From Owenia fusiformis (lineage: Eukaryota; Annelida; Polychaeta; Sabellida; Oweniidae), in NCBI GenBank assembly GCA_903813345.2, contig CAIIXF020000001.1, positions 48,193,885 to 48,257,884 on the forward strand: a stretch of 64,000 nt of DNA, given 5' to 3'. The translations under genes and the position numbers were made by a program. The notes beneath the pieces were generated by a model. It did no database searches and was not told the DNA's origin. It saw nothing but the letters and a program-made list of their open reading frames with translations. This document shows positions 34,811 through 46,430 of the stretch, piece after piece; positions within the stretch are counted from its first letter, which is position 1; every line of letters begins with the position of its first letter.

Positions 34811-34923
34811 GTTATGTCCGTATCATTGAATATATGCCTTCGGTCTGTCGTAATATAGCCCTCGCAAGCTCGGGCTATATTGGTGACAGACCTCAGGCAT
34901 ATATTCAATGATAGGGACATAAC
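34811..34923. repeat. Near-perfect hairpin (about 50-bp arms)
   Basis: The arm from GTTATGTCCGTATCATTGAA to AATATAGCCC (34811-34861) pairs with 34872-34923 across a 10-nt loop, with few mismatches. Two TGACGTCA-type palindromic segments lie just upstream at about 34702-34726. It is probably a small foldback element. Confidence 0.8.
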
Positions 34924-35794
34924 TGCTAAATATGACTTCTGTGTATTGATATACATCTATATTTTGATTATTTGTTGCTTTAGTTAGGTCTTAGTTTTAA
35001 AAGCTTGACATAACCTTTTTGTCATTTTATTTCTAAAAAACATCCCAAGTTAATAATCTTCCAGGAAAACTAAAGATTGTTTATTTTTCTATAATGTGGA
35101 TATATGTGTATTGCTCATTAAACAACTACCATGTTCAGGAGAATGGAACAGTTAGACTAAGTTGCCACATTGCTGATTTGATGACACATCCAAATATATT
35201 CATTATTAAATTGATTACTTTATGTCTAAGTTATTATTTTAGTTGTGCTTTAAAGAACTTCAACATTTGATACCACATACTCAAATAACATGTAACATGG
35301 AGATCACTGTAGGAGATGGTAAAGAATACCAATGATTTTTGGTTGTTATTATCTCACCCCTATAAGGCTTATATCTCCAGTTCTGCCTTACAAAAAATTA
35401 AGGAGATTTTGAGTTATATATACCTTTAACCTTGTATGATTGATTGTTGGACCTGGTACAATTCAAGTAAAACACAGTGTTATGTTTTGTTCTTTGGTGT
35501 GGTTTGGTCATGATACTATATAAGTAGCTATTTTTCTACAATAGGAGTGTTTAAAATCTCTGGAATTCTATTCATCATATGAGACAAGCAGGTCACCCCA
35601 ACTGATTAATTTCACATATAACAGTACAGATAGTAGGTTCATTGGTTCAAACTTAGGTTAATGTATGAAACATGCTAGGTGCTAAAAAGGGATTTTGAGT
35701 TTTGTTGTGAGCTTATTGGCCTGATGTTAAAAATGTACCTTTTTGAAAGAAAAGTAGGTTCAAATCATATTTCAGCTTATCTTAGAGGAGGGGG

Positions 35795-36585
35795 ATGGGC
35801 ACTGGCGGATCTGCCCCCCCCCCTTGGATGGGCCCAGAAAAAAAATTGCCTAATGTCCCCAAAAAATCAAAAGCTCGCCTATTTTCAAAATGGCGGCCAT
35901 TTTCGTCTTGCGAAATTCAATTTTGGACCATTTGGTAGCTTTATAAATAATTTCAGGTGTTCTGCATTGTAAAAAGCCATGTCACTGTAAATAGTAGTTG
36001 TACGAAATAATTTTGTTACAGAAAATTGGCAAAAAATTATATCTGTTATTTTATTTTCAGCCATTTTGGTTGATTGGTCCATCTGTCTCATGAAATCCAC
36101 TTTTGGACCATTTGTTTCAAAACCTCTGTTGATAGGATTCCTGTTTTAAATTATTTTTGTTCAACACCAATACAGAAAACCCCCCTATGACTCCTGGTTC
36201 AAAAGCTCACCTATTTACAAAATGGCCACCATTTTCATCTTGTGAATTCCATTTTTGGACTATTTGCCTCTAAACCTCTGTCAATAGGATTCCTGTTTTA
36301 AGTTATTTTAGTTCAACATCAATACAAAAAAACTCCCCCATGACTCCTGGTTCATTTTTTACAAAAAATTATATCAGGTTTTTATTATTTTCTGCCATTT
36401 AATCCATCATTTACTTTTGAGCAACACCATATATGACCCCAGTACCCATGGTACTATTTATTTAATTTTAGGCCTAATTTTGAAGAAAAATGGCCTCAAA
36501 TTTTCAAAACTTGGGCCCACTTTTTGGTTTTAGGGGAATTTTTTTTATTAAATATGAATTTTTTTGGGTTCCCAGATCCGCCCCT
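35795..36585. repeat. GGCGGATC-ended repeat, copy 2
   Basis: It starts with 'ctggcggatctgcc' and a C-run, and ends with 'cccagatccgcccctgatgg'. It includes blocks with 'aaaatggc.gccattttc.tct' repeated three times and the 'ttttaggcctaattttgaaga' segment shared with 32685-32905. Confidence 0.7.
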
Positions 36586-37461
36586 GATGGGTGTGCTATT
36601 TTCCTCCCCAATTGAAAATGAATAAGTGAAAATGTTTATCACAGGTCCTTATATATGTTACATTCCCAAATTTTCCCCTTATTTCTAAATACTGCAACAA
36701 TGCATGCAATATACATTCTTACTTTGTAGTAATATAAACATTGTGTATCTACTTTACAGTGAAAACCTGTTTTAACAGAATTCTGTTTATTACACCTGTT
36801 TCCAAGGTTACTAAAATATGTGGGAAATTAATAAATATGATATACGGTCTACCTGTAAATGAAATGTCTCAAAGAAAAAGAGAAATGAATGTGAAATTTA
36901 GCACATGATTGCTATGGCTGTTATAACACTATTAGGGAATGCCATGGCAGATATCAAGCCATTTAGTATACTGTATTCTGTAACATAATGGCAATAGTTT
37001 GTCAGTTTACGCCCTCATGCCATCAAATTTCATGGACAATTATTTTTGAACTGTGGAAATCATTCGGTTCCATAAGAAGATGCATTAGTTTCACACAGAA
37101 TTAAATCATTTAATATAGGAAAAGATGCAACCCTTATATTACAGGAGCCAGTGAACCAGTTAAGCCATTTAAGAATTATATAGAGCACTGCATTGAGGAA
37201 CATTTTAATCTAGTGAAGAAATCAAATATCAAGTATTGATTATACCAAAATAAGTGAAATAGCCAGCATTGACAAAAATCAATGTAATATTTCCATGTTA
37301 TTGGTTATTCCACATGCATATAGTATATAATGTATATGGGTGTGATTTGATATCAGCAAGACTGTTGGTAAACATATGTATATGAATGAGAATATCAACG
37401 ATGTGCATCATGGATAATGATAATAATTTAATATGTTGTCTGTGTAATTATTGTTTTGCAG

Positions 37462-37615
37462 GTCTGGACTATAACGCAGGTGAATCAGGATATGAGACCA
37501 CAACGAATTACAAAAGCTTCAACAGATCTTCTTGTGTAGAATAGTAGCTGCAGAGCTGTAGATCCATCGGTAATTTTAACAACTTTGGAACAGCCTGGCC
37601 AAATCATCAACACTT
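37462..37615 (+). other. Predicted non-coding 5' exon of the PAQR gene
   Basis: The acceptor TTGTTTTGCAG and donor CACTTGTAAG bound 154 nt with stops in all useful frames. It lies about 390 bp upstream of the exon carrying the PAQR start codon. The call rests only on splice-signal quality and position. Confidence 0.4.
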
Positions 37616-38003
37616 GTAAGTACAGAATCTACTGGTTTCTTTTTCTGAATCTTAAAGATACAATTTTGGGTCTCGGACCAGGATTCGTGTGTGTAACAGT
37701 GGTTACACTTCGTAACAAATAGTTACACTTTTTGTTGTTGTTATTGTTACCAATTTTAATGCCTCATTTAAATTTTGTGATGTAATTAACCTGTTTTTAT
37801 TCGCAAAATTATGTATTAATGAATGTACATCCGATACATCAATATTTTCAGAAGAAGTAGATTCTACATACTATTCTATCAAGCAAGACTGGAATTGATC
37901 TCATCCTTTTATGTGCAATATAATCAGGATCTAGTCACGTAAACCTGAAACTGTGATATTAAAGTGTGGATCTGACAGGATTCTAGTGCATACCATAACC
38001 ATT

Positions 38004-39795
38004 ATGTCTCCAATGAGATACTCTCAAAGTGAGCCTGTCATACAGAATGGACATGCAGCGACAAATGGAATCAAGGGTACGATACCCTATTTGTTTATTT
38101 TTTATTTAAAATTTTCAGGTGTCTTTATTGATAGATCTGTCTTAATTGATGGATCTTTAATACTATATTCAGTTTACATCTATACTTAGCATAACGACAA
38201 AATGAAGCTACTTTCTATCTAATCCATTATGATATAAACAGTTACTAATTATGTCATCTCACATGACATATTGTTTTTAATCAAATCAACAGCTCCGACA
38301 CATGATAGAGGATAACAGGTTCTAGAGCTGGTGAACTTTTTGGATGGCCATGTTATTTTCTGGCAGTCATTTTGGAAGTTCCTTGAGTTGATACATTTGA
38401 GTTTTATCAAATTCATACACATGATAGAGTATACCAAATTCTAGAGCTGATTGACTTTTGGGTGCCCATCTTGTTTTTTGGCAGCCATTTTGAAAGGTTT
38501 ACGATAAATCTTGTCATCCCGATCAAGGAAAACTGGGATTTGGATTTTCTTCAAATCCGTACAAATGATATAGGATACCAAATTCTAGAGCTCGATTAAC
38601 TTTTGGGTGCCAATCTTGTTTTCTTGCAACCATTTTGGTTTTTCAATAAATCTTGACATTGCGAATGCAGGAGGTAATTTTGGCCATTTTGGCGAAGTCT
38701 TACACTATTTGTATATTAAACTTGCACAAATAATTGTTGTGGTTTTGTAATTTAATTTTACTTCCATTTTCAGGTAAACCAGGACTGCGTCGTAACAGCA
38801 GTATCATTCCACTAGTTCCAACAACGCACAAAGAGGACGTTCCCCTTGTATTCAGAGAGCCTCATATTAACGGTGGTTTCCGCCAGGTTGACCAGCCGTG
38901 GCATTATTACTTCTTGAGTATATTCCAAGTCCACAATGAAGTCATGAATGTCTGGACTCATCTTATTGCAGCCATAGTTATGATCAGCAAAATCTGGAAA
39001 TACTCGCATGAAGTTGATTTCGTGAATGATGCCTACACGTGGCCATTTCTAGCTGGTTTAATATGTGGATCACTGTTGTATGTCTGTAGCAGTGGAGCTC
39101 ACTGTTTCCAGTCGAAATCAGAATTAGTTCACTATGTTGCCTTTATGGTCGACTATGCAGGTATAGGACTGTATGGCCTGGGGAGTGTTATTGTACATTA
39201 TCAATACTGCAGTGAGGATAGCCTATACGAGTTGCTCAAGAATGTCTACTTGCCAGTTGGTTGCCTTCTAGGCTTTTGTATATGTCTATGTTGTACTATA
39301 TCAAAGATATATTACACTAGGCCTTACCCATTCACCCGTAAAATGTGGCAAATGACGCCAGTGGGTTGCATTTACATATGGTTAAACATGCCGATTGTTC
39401 ACAAGGTTTACAATTGTTATATGTATGAGCATGGCTGTGGAGAAAGTTTCACTTACCATATACATCAGATCCTCTGGTTTTTAGCAAGTGCAATCTTCTT
39501 TGCTTCGTCCTATCCTCAGAAGTTTAACCCAGGAATGTGTGACTTTATTGGACACAGTCACCAACTTTTCCACATCTGCATTATGATTTGCACCAGCATT
39601 CAAATGGATGGTGTATTTCTAGATATGCAACAAGATCGTGAGCATTTGATCAAAAGGGGCATACCAACATTTATGGATGCCTTCGGGCCTGTTATTCTCG
39701 TTGTAGGATTAGAAATTTTGAATATAGCCATATTTCAAAAAATAGCAAAAGATAAAATAGCAAAAGAGAGTAAGAGTAACGTTAAATTTGAATAA
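38004..39795 (+). CDS. Class II PAQR / membrane progestin receptor-like
   Basis: Two coding exons, 38004-38076 and 38774-39795, join in phase 1 to give about 364 residues. The first contributes MSPMRYSQSEPVIQNG and the join restores GIKGKPGLRRNSS. It is a seven- to eight-helix membrane protein of the PAQR family. Family motifs are HNEVMNVWTH (residues 78-87), the SxxxH metal site (Ser130/His134 in SSGAHCF), VDYAGIGLYG with Asp151, and the C-terminal HxxxH pair (His287/His291 in GHSHQLFH). LVFREPHINGGFR before helix 1 and the overall layout match membrane progestin receptors (PAQR5/7/8) rather than adiponectin receptors. The protein would sit in the plasma membrane as a steroid-responsive receptor or metal-dependent hydrolase, which is family knowledge. 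The C-terminus is lysine-rich. An AATAAA overlaps the stop and another lies at about 39856. Confidence 0.92.
38285..38660 (+). repeat. Intronic degenerate tandem repeat
   Basis: About three diverged units of roughly 125-170 bp lie within the PAQR intron. Each has 'acatgatagag.ataccaaattctagagct' then 'gacttttgggtgcccatcttg' and 'ggcagccattttg'. It resembles the tandem units of the CGAAC-terminated elements in style but not in sequence. Confidence 0.7.
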
Positions 39796-39859
39796 AAAAA
39801 ATAATGATTCCTAGTTCAATAGATGGACTATATTGACATGAGATCATATATTATTAATA

Positions 39860-40915
39860 AAATTAAACCTTATCATATCAAACTGTACCTTAAGCCATTT
39901 ACAGATTAAATGTTTACTTAGCAGTCATCCAAAATCTCACTGATTAATCGCTATCAATTTTTCAAGTTTGAGACCAAACTGTGAATTTGGCAAATTTGTC
40001 ATTCTTAGAATATTGGATTTGGATTTGTTGGATTTTGGGATTTGGACGTTATTTAGTCAATGGTTGACATTTTTCAAAGAAGAATGCTATTAATCCACAA
40101 CCAATATAAACATTTAAATTGACAATCTTGCGCAAAATTCGGGAATCGCCAATTTAAAGCACATACCTAATTAACCAATTTACTATAGGCCTACAGTTTA
40201 AAGTTATATGTAATTTGCTTAAACTTAGAATGTATACAAGCTGAATATAAGAGTAACCCTGAAATTTCATTACTACACTCTGAGTATGATAGACAAGTTT
40301 ACAGTTTCGATGATGATCAGATTTTAAAGACCCACAAAGCTGCTGCCATTGCCTTTTAATTTATAGAGTTTGAATTTGAAACAAGGCCAGCAAATGTTTC
40401 AACAATTCTACCAAGGTACGAGATGTACCTGAATTTTGATCAAACTAATCTGATGGGGTTGTATAAGTAATTTTGTTGTTAATTCTGGACCAGCTTGTGT
40501 TAAATGATAAAAGTTACTCTATTGGAGTGATCATCAGATGAAAATTTGATAAAGTATAAAGTAGTAGTGTGTATTTCTAGATGCTCAACCAAAGTTTGTA
40601 TACAGTATGTACTCAAATAGAAAATTGCTTAAATACAGGCCAACTCAATTAAAATGCAACTCATGAGTAAAAATTCACATTCAGATTCAACTTTAGATTT
40701 AGTTGAGTTACTGTCATTTTAGAATATACACCAGATTTCAACAATCATGCCGTATATACATGTATATACCAGTATTCAATGGTCAACATTATTTCTAAAA
40801 CTCAAACCATGTATTGAATGTCTTTGTTGTGTCATAGGAAAACATTTTTACAATGATGTGTATTAATACTCATATGAAAATAATTGAGGAATGACTTGCT
40901 TATTTAGAAAATGTA
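39860..40915. other. Spacer downstream of PAQR
   Basis: No gene is visible. The stretch is AT-rich with short open frames only, and probably includes part of the PAQR 3' UTR. Confidence 0.5.
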
Positions 40916-41406
40916 TACTGTAAAACGGGTATTCTTAGCGAGGGGTAATTGTTAGCGATCGCTATAGTTTCGCTAAAAATTCAATTCGCTAAAATAAACC
41001 GGGGTTAAAATAAACCGGGCGCTATAATTTGCAAATTCCCGAGAAACTACATGAATACTAGATATAGTATTTAAGGAGCTTTTCGTTCAGTGCTCGACTT
41101 CCGGTTTGTAATTTGAAAAAGATAAATATTTTTGAATCGTATGTTTCTTTCAATATCTGAAGGATAAATAGCCATCCATCCTGTTTGGACCAATACCATG
41201 TGCGTTAGAAGTCTTACATTTTGATAATTCTTCTGTCATGTCCGTTATTCATTCTTCTGCCATAAATGATAAAATTTCTAATGCATTTCGCTAATTTGAT
41301 TTTTTAAAGATTAATCTTCATTTCGCTAAAATTTCCTGCGCTAAAACCCCCTAAAATTGAAAAATCGCTATAATTTCCCGGTGTCAAAATTACCCATTTT
41401 ACAGTA
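40916..41406. mobile_element. TIR element rich in CGCTAAAA blocks
   Basis: The inverted ends TACTGTAAAACGGGTA and TACCCATTTTACAGTA (one mismatch) bound 491 bp. The interior repeats 'tcgctaaaa' and 'cgctataatttcccg' in both orientations. There is no transposase. The TA at each end may be the target duplication. Confidence 0.75.
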
Positions 41407-41796
41407 TGTGAGAAAATATAGCATTGTATATTTGGTCACCCTGTATGTGTGGTAAATGTTATTAATCCATTGTATGCTCAGATAGGTCGATCAACCAAAG
41501 TTCATTTACAAAGCTGCTTAAAATATCTGTTGTATGTGTAATTGTGCTAACTCAGCTTGTGATTACTCCCCACATTTATTAGTTAATGCTGTATTGAGCC
41601 CTGTATTGTAAATGATGTGTATGTGAATTATAACTATTACAATGTAAGTTTAGATGTAAATGTCTGAGATTTTTGCAACCAGTCATCAATGAGCAGAACC
41701 ATACAGAAGTGTGATTATTACATTTCAATCTAAATATATGATACATGAACAAAGGTCATATTTATGTCAGTAGTTCGATGAATAACAAATATAATA

Positions 41797-42031
41797 CAGG
41801 GCTTCCCAAAATAATTGTACTGAAATGAGACGAGAATAACTATTTTTTCGCTTAAGTTGAATTTTTGATGAAGAACTAAGTGCAATTTCAAATATTGAAA
41901 AATAGGTAGTTTGTCTGTCAAATGACCAAATTCCAATAATATTTCTTCATCACTCCATGGACATTCAATTGAAAGCCCATGAACACTCACAGTTATTCCG
42001 TGTCTTGGTTCAATTCTTTTTGGACACCCTG
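41797..42031. mobile_element. Short MITE with CAGGGTGTCC-type ends
   Basis: A TA-flanked 235-bp element has the left end CAGGGCTTCCCAAAATAATT and a right end that reads CAGGGTGTCCAAAAAGAATT on the minus strand. These are typical Tc1/mariner-superfamily termini. A solo end of a similar type (GGTCACCCTGTA) lies at about 41435. Confidence 0.7.
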
Positions 42032-42464
42032 TATGTATGAGTTTCATTATTCTCAAGATTTGGTATTAAGGAAGCCATGAGACACAAGTGCCATAATCTA
42101 TTCTCACCTTTTTCCTTTGGGAAGGATGGAATATACTTGATGTGGCTCCTTAACTTTGGTACCTTAAACAACCAACCCAAAAAGTCAGGGGATATCTGGT
42201 TAAAACTGTATAAATGTTATATGTGCTGTATTGTATACTTTGAAGCAGTCAGAAGATTCCATATCTGTCATCACTGCGGGTCAGTGTGTTTTTACAAGTT
42301 TTGGATTAATTCATGATTTCAACGTATGCCATTTAAATGATATAACTGAAACATTCATCTTAGCCTTCTTTTGTTATTCAAGTTATAAGGCAAACATGTT
42401 GTTCAATAAATCTTGCCATATGTGCATATGTAAAATAGACATCATGGATGCTCAATAAACCAGA

Positions 42465-42890
42465 TTATCCTATGCCAAGTAGAGTTTTAGGGAGATAAGT
42501 TGGAAAGATATATCCCGTATCCTGATTTTGAGGTTTCCATATCCAGAACCTCCATATCTCCCGCCATATCTCCCGCTTCTGTGCATATCTTCCCGCTTCG
42601 GTGCATGTCTTCCCGCTTCCGGTAAGTAGTGGAAATGCAATAAAATGACTTTGCATATGAATGATTTGTTTATTTTTACACCTTGTACTATTGAAATGGT
42701 CATATGCCCCTGAAAACTCTACTTGGTATAGGATAAAGCAGTTATGTACGGTCGGTTTGGATTTGGGGTTCCTCCCTCGTGAGATATGCACATCTACCTT
42801 CGGTCCCTACGGTCCCTCAGGTAGATATGCATATCTCCCTCTGGATAAACCCCATATCCAAAACCTCCCAGTACATAACCCTTATGTATC
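42465..42890. repeat. Dispersed element, copy B (426 bp)
   Basis: This is nearly identical to 5919-6364 over its full length but has one fewer 20-bp internal unit. The flanks differ completely outside TTATCCTATG at one end and TTATGTATC at the other, which fixes the edges. The high similarity argues for recent mobility. Confidence 0.85.
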
Positions 42891-42899
42891 AAGGTACCA

Positions 42900-45800
42900 A
42901 AGAGTTCCAACCATCTTGGATCTATCCATGTACGAGTAGGGCTTTCAAGAGATATCAAGATGTTACAATACAATTGTTTTTGCAATACATTTAAGACTAA
43001 AATTTCTCCTGACTAATTGTAAATGGTATTTCATCAAATTAAAGTAGGGATGCTGGATATATGCTGTCAAAATAATAAACCAAATTAACAGTTTATGTGA
43101 TGCACAAATCATTTTTTTGTTTTTGTTAGTGATATATTTATACAGTAGGCTGTTGCCTTTTAGAAATAATAAATCATTCCAGAACAAACAAAAGCCACAT
43201 TGTCATTGTTCTTCTTATGCTCCAGTTGGAAATAAAATAAGCTGCAACAGTGTAACATATCGAGTCCCATGATATTTTTTGAAGTACTCTGACCTCTAAA
43301 TAAAGTATAGTATACTAACATGTATATTTCATAAATAAATTTATTTCACTTGTCTTTGGCCCTTAGACAGTTTGGTTTACTCAGCTGCAGCAGGTTTATG
43401 GCCACAAGAGCTACTACAGAAAACTTTGAACTTGAATCACCATACCTGTGTTATAGAATAGTCCAACAATGACTTGGAGTCAGGCAATTTCAGATCCTTC
43501 AAAAAATGGTCAGAGACCTACAAGCCTACAGAACTTGAAGAGCAAGGAATTACCCATTGCTTTGGATTGAAATGAAAATACAGTACTGTACTTAAACAGT
43601 ACTGTAATTTATATCCTTTGCTAAATATTCATCTTTTCACCAATATGAAGAAAATTGAGTTTAAGGAAGTAATGGACTTCACCATAATCCTACCAAACAT
43701 TCTTAATTGGGATAATAAGGCATGTTTTCATATACACATAAAATATATGGATAGATTTTCGTGAGACTGTACTTATTTTCTCCTGTTTCTGAGGAGTGAG
43801 ACATAATTTTATCTAATACCTATATTTAATACAACAACAAAACTTAATGAATTAATTTTATAATTTTATTCCTGCATTCACTTAACTATACAGAGCACAG
43901 TCCTGAAATAATCTCACAGCCTTCCTGTCATGTAATTGTAACTGGCACAGTATATGATGGCACAGGAAATCATACAATCAGTATGGAAAATATCTACATT
44001 ATCCATACTCTTACAATAATACACCTGTATATCTGTGCAAACAAAAAACTTAAATCTGAACTGAATACACATTCCATATTTAATAGAAAGTAGAAATAAA
44101 AGTGAGTGATTTACAATATTTTGTATAAATGAGATAATATTGAACAAAGGAGACAATTTATTGTCTTATCACATACATTGAGATTGATATACTTATCAAT
44201 ATAATAATAATATACCATGCTATATGAATGAGGGCAGGATTTGTGCATGGAAATCAAACATGAATAGTTTGTACAATTTGAGACTTTTCATCATTTGCAT
44301 TCAAACTTACACTTCATCATTTGAGACTATCATTGTCACCAGGCCATCACAGTTGCAATTCTTATATGCATTTAAAAGGTTTATTCGAAGAAGAATTAGT
44401 AGCATGTTTCATAAAATGGGACATTTGTAATGGATAACGGGTAATTTGTTCTCTTAAATGTAAGAGCATATTGTAGAACCTCAGAACAGAAAGGTGATCA
44501 AAACACAGATTACCAATTAGGTTATGGAGAAGAAACAGTTTGTAATATTACTCCTCTGCTTATGGATTTATAACAATAATGAATTACAATGCAAAGTCTA
44601 GCAAATCATTGAACAATATTTACATTTATTTACAATTATTACTATTTCTGTCTATATGCACCACATTTTCATTTTTACATGTTTCCTTTACAATGTTGTA
44701 TATAAAGTCAGGCTCACACACGACAGCCATTCATATTATCAGATTATCTATAACAGCAGATCACAAACACAACCAATTTCATCTCACTTTATATCAGATT
44801 ATATACACTAATTTAAAACTACATACTCCATCGATGCTTTTAAATCTGATTTGTGTACTGATTTTAACAAGTGCAGAATGAGTACCAGTTTCTTCAAGTT
44901 TGTTCCAAGATCTTCTGCCCTAAGTATCTACCAATGAATATGCAAAAGGTTAACTCAATGCTATAATAAATAATAACAAGTCAGCAGTTTATTTTTGATT
45001 GACTTGTCTGGTGTCTGAGTGTTCAATGTCAGAGATTCAAGAGCCATTAATGTAACTTCTCTGTACAACATAGCATGCTTCATTTCACAAACAAGGATTA
45101 AACGGAAATTATTAACAAAGGGTTCATTAGCAGTACAGTGAACAACATCTCTCAGGTTGATTGTTAAATTATTTCCAATGTTTGCCTAATGAAACCATTG
45201 TTAATATGAGAAAAAATACAAGGCAGTTTTGATTTTTTGAAATACAGTAAAACTTATGAACACCTCTGAAGTTAAACACCCCACAAGTGGAATAATTTTC
45301 AAAATCTGGAATGGCATTAACTCAAGTAAAAATACCTCTCTGTAAGTGGAACACCTCTCAAGTGATACATTATTTTCAGATATCAAAGGTGTTCCACCAA
45401 CACAGATTTTCTGAAATGCTAATTCAAAGTGAAATCTTGCCGACACCAATTCCCTTTTATTGACTTGCTTGTTGCGCTTTAAATACTATTTACACAATTT
45501 ACAATCAATGTACATAAATATCTCATCTAAAAATACACGTCCCTCACCACTAAAACAATTGGAATTCAGTTTAACTAATAAACTACAGCACATGTAGTTA
45601 ATGTACATATAAAGCAATATCTAGAAAACAAATTACAGGAATCTTCAGTAAATTAACTTAATATGCTGAACTTCATCTTAATCCAAATCATAAAACTCAC
45701 AAATCTTCAGCTTTTACTTTTTATCTTCTCAGATGGCACAAGTGGCAGCAAAAATACCTATAAAAAGACTTCAAACTAAATACTACTTTCACTAGCACAA

Positions 45801-46430
45801 ACTTTAGTACACAATCCCATTTAATGTTGTCCATTGGCCATGACTAGATTGGCTTATGTATATTGTCCAACACCAAATGAATTGTAAACGTGTGCCATGT
45901 TAAACAAAAGATCAAAAATCTAAAGCCTAAATTAATGTTCACTGCACACTATTGCAAACTAAATATCTGAGAACAATCAAAATTAATTTAATGCTACAAG
46001 AATATAGGATGTTAAGCACCATTTTGTTGTCACGCTGCTGGCATACACCCCTGTTGGACAACACAACTACATTCACAACACAAGTCTGCTTGTAGACATG
46101 TGAGAAAGAACCCTTAACTTGCTTCATATCAATATACAGATACAACTTGTATCTGATGAGGTGGTCACAATTCATAAGGTTCTCAACATATTAGGAAATA
46201 TTGAACCTTAAACAAACAAGTGTATCCAAATAAAGCAAGCATCATATCTTTTTCACACTTAACATCCAATAATAATCCACCTCCAAACTGTTTATCATTA
46301 TGTACAACAGATGACAGAATGTTGGGATTTATGAATGTCAAGTGAGAAATTATTTTTCCTATTTCTTTTCTGTCACAAGGGTGCTAGATAGCCTATTACA
46401 CTAATATAATTTTTTAGGTACATTTGTATT
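42900..46430. other. Spacer between PAQR and the RFX 3' end
   Basis: No protein gene is visible. The right-hand part should contain the 3' UTR of the minus-strand RFX gene. The segment 45245-45400 has 'acagtaaaacttatgaacacc' and repeated 'acctctc.aagtg.aacacc' blocks, which resemble a pogo-type MITE remnant. Confidence 0.5.

Larger units (their letters stand above)
31840..37461. other. Repeat-rich region before the PAQR gene
   Basis: No coding gene is visible over 5.6 kb. Besides the listed repeats, it contains 'aacccccctatgactcctgg' blocks at 36170 and 36335 that relate to 17240. A TACAGTGAAAACCTG end resembling pogo/Tigger termini lies near 36756. The upstream promoter or first exon of the PAQR gene may lie here. 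Confidence 0.5.
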
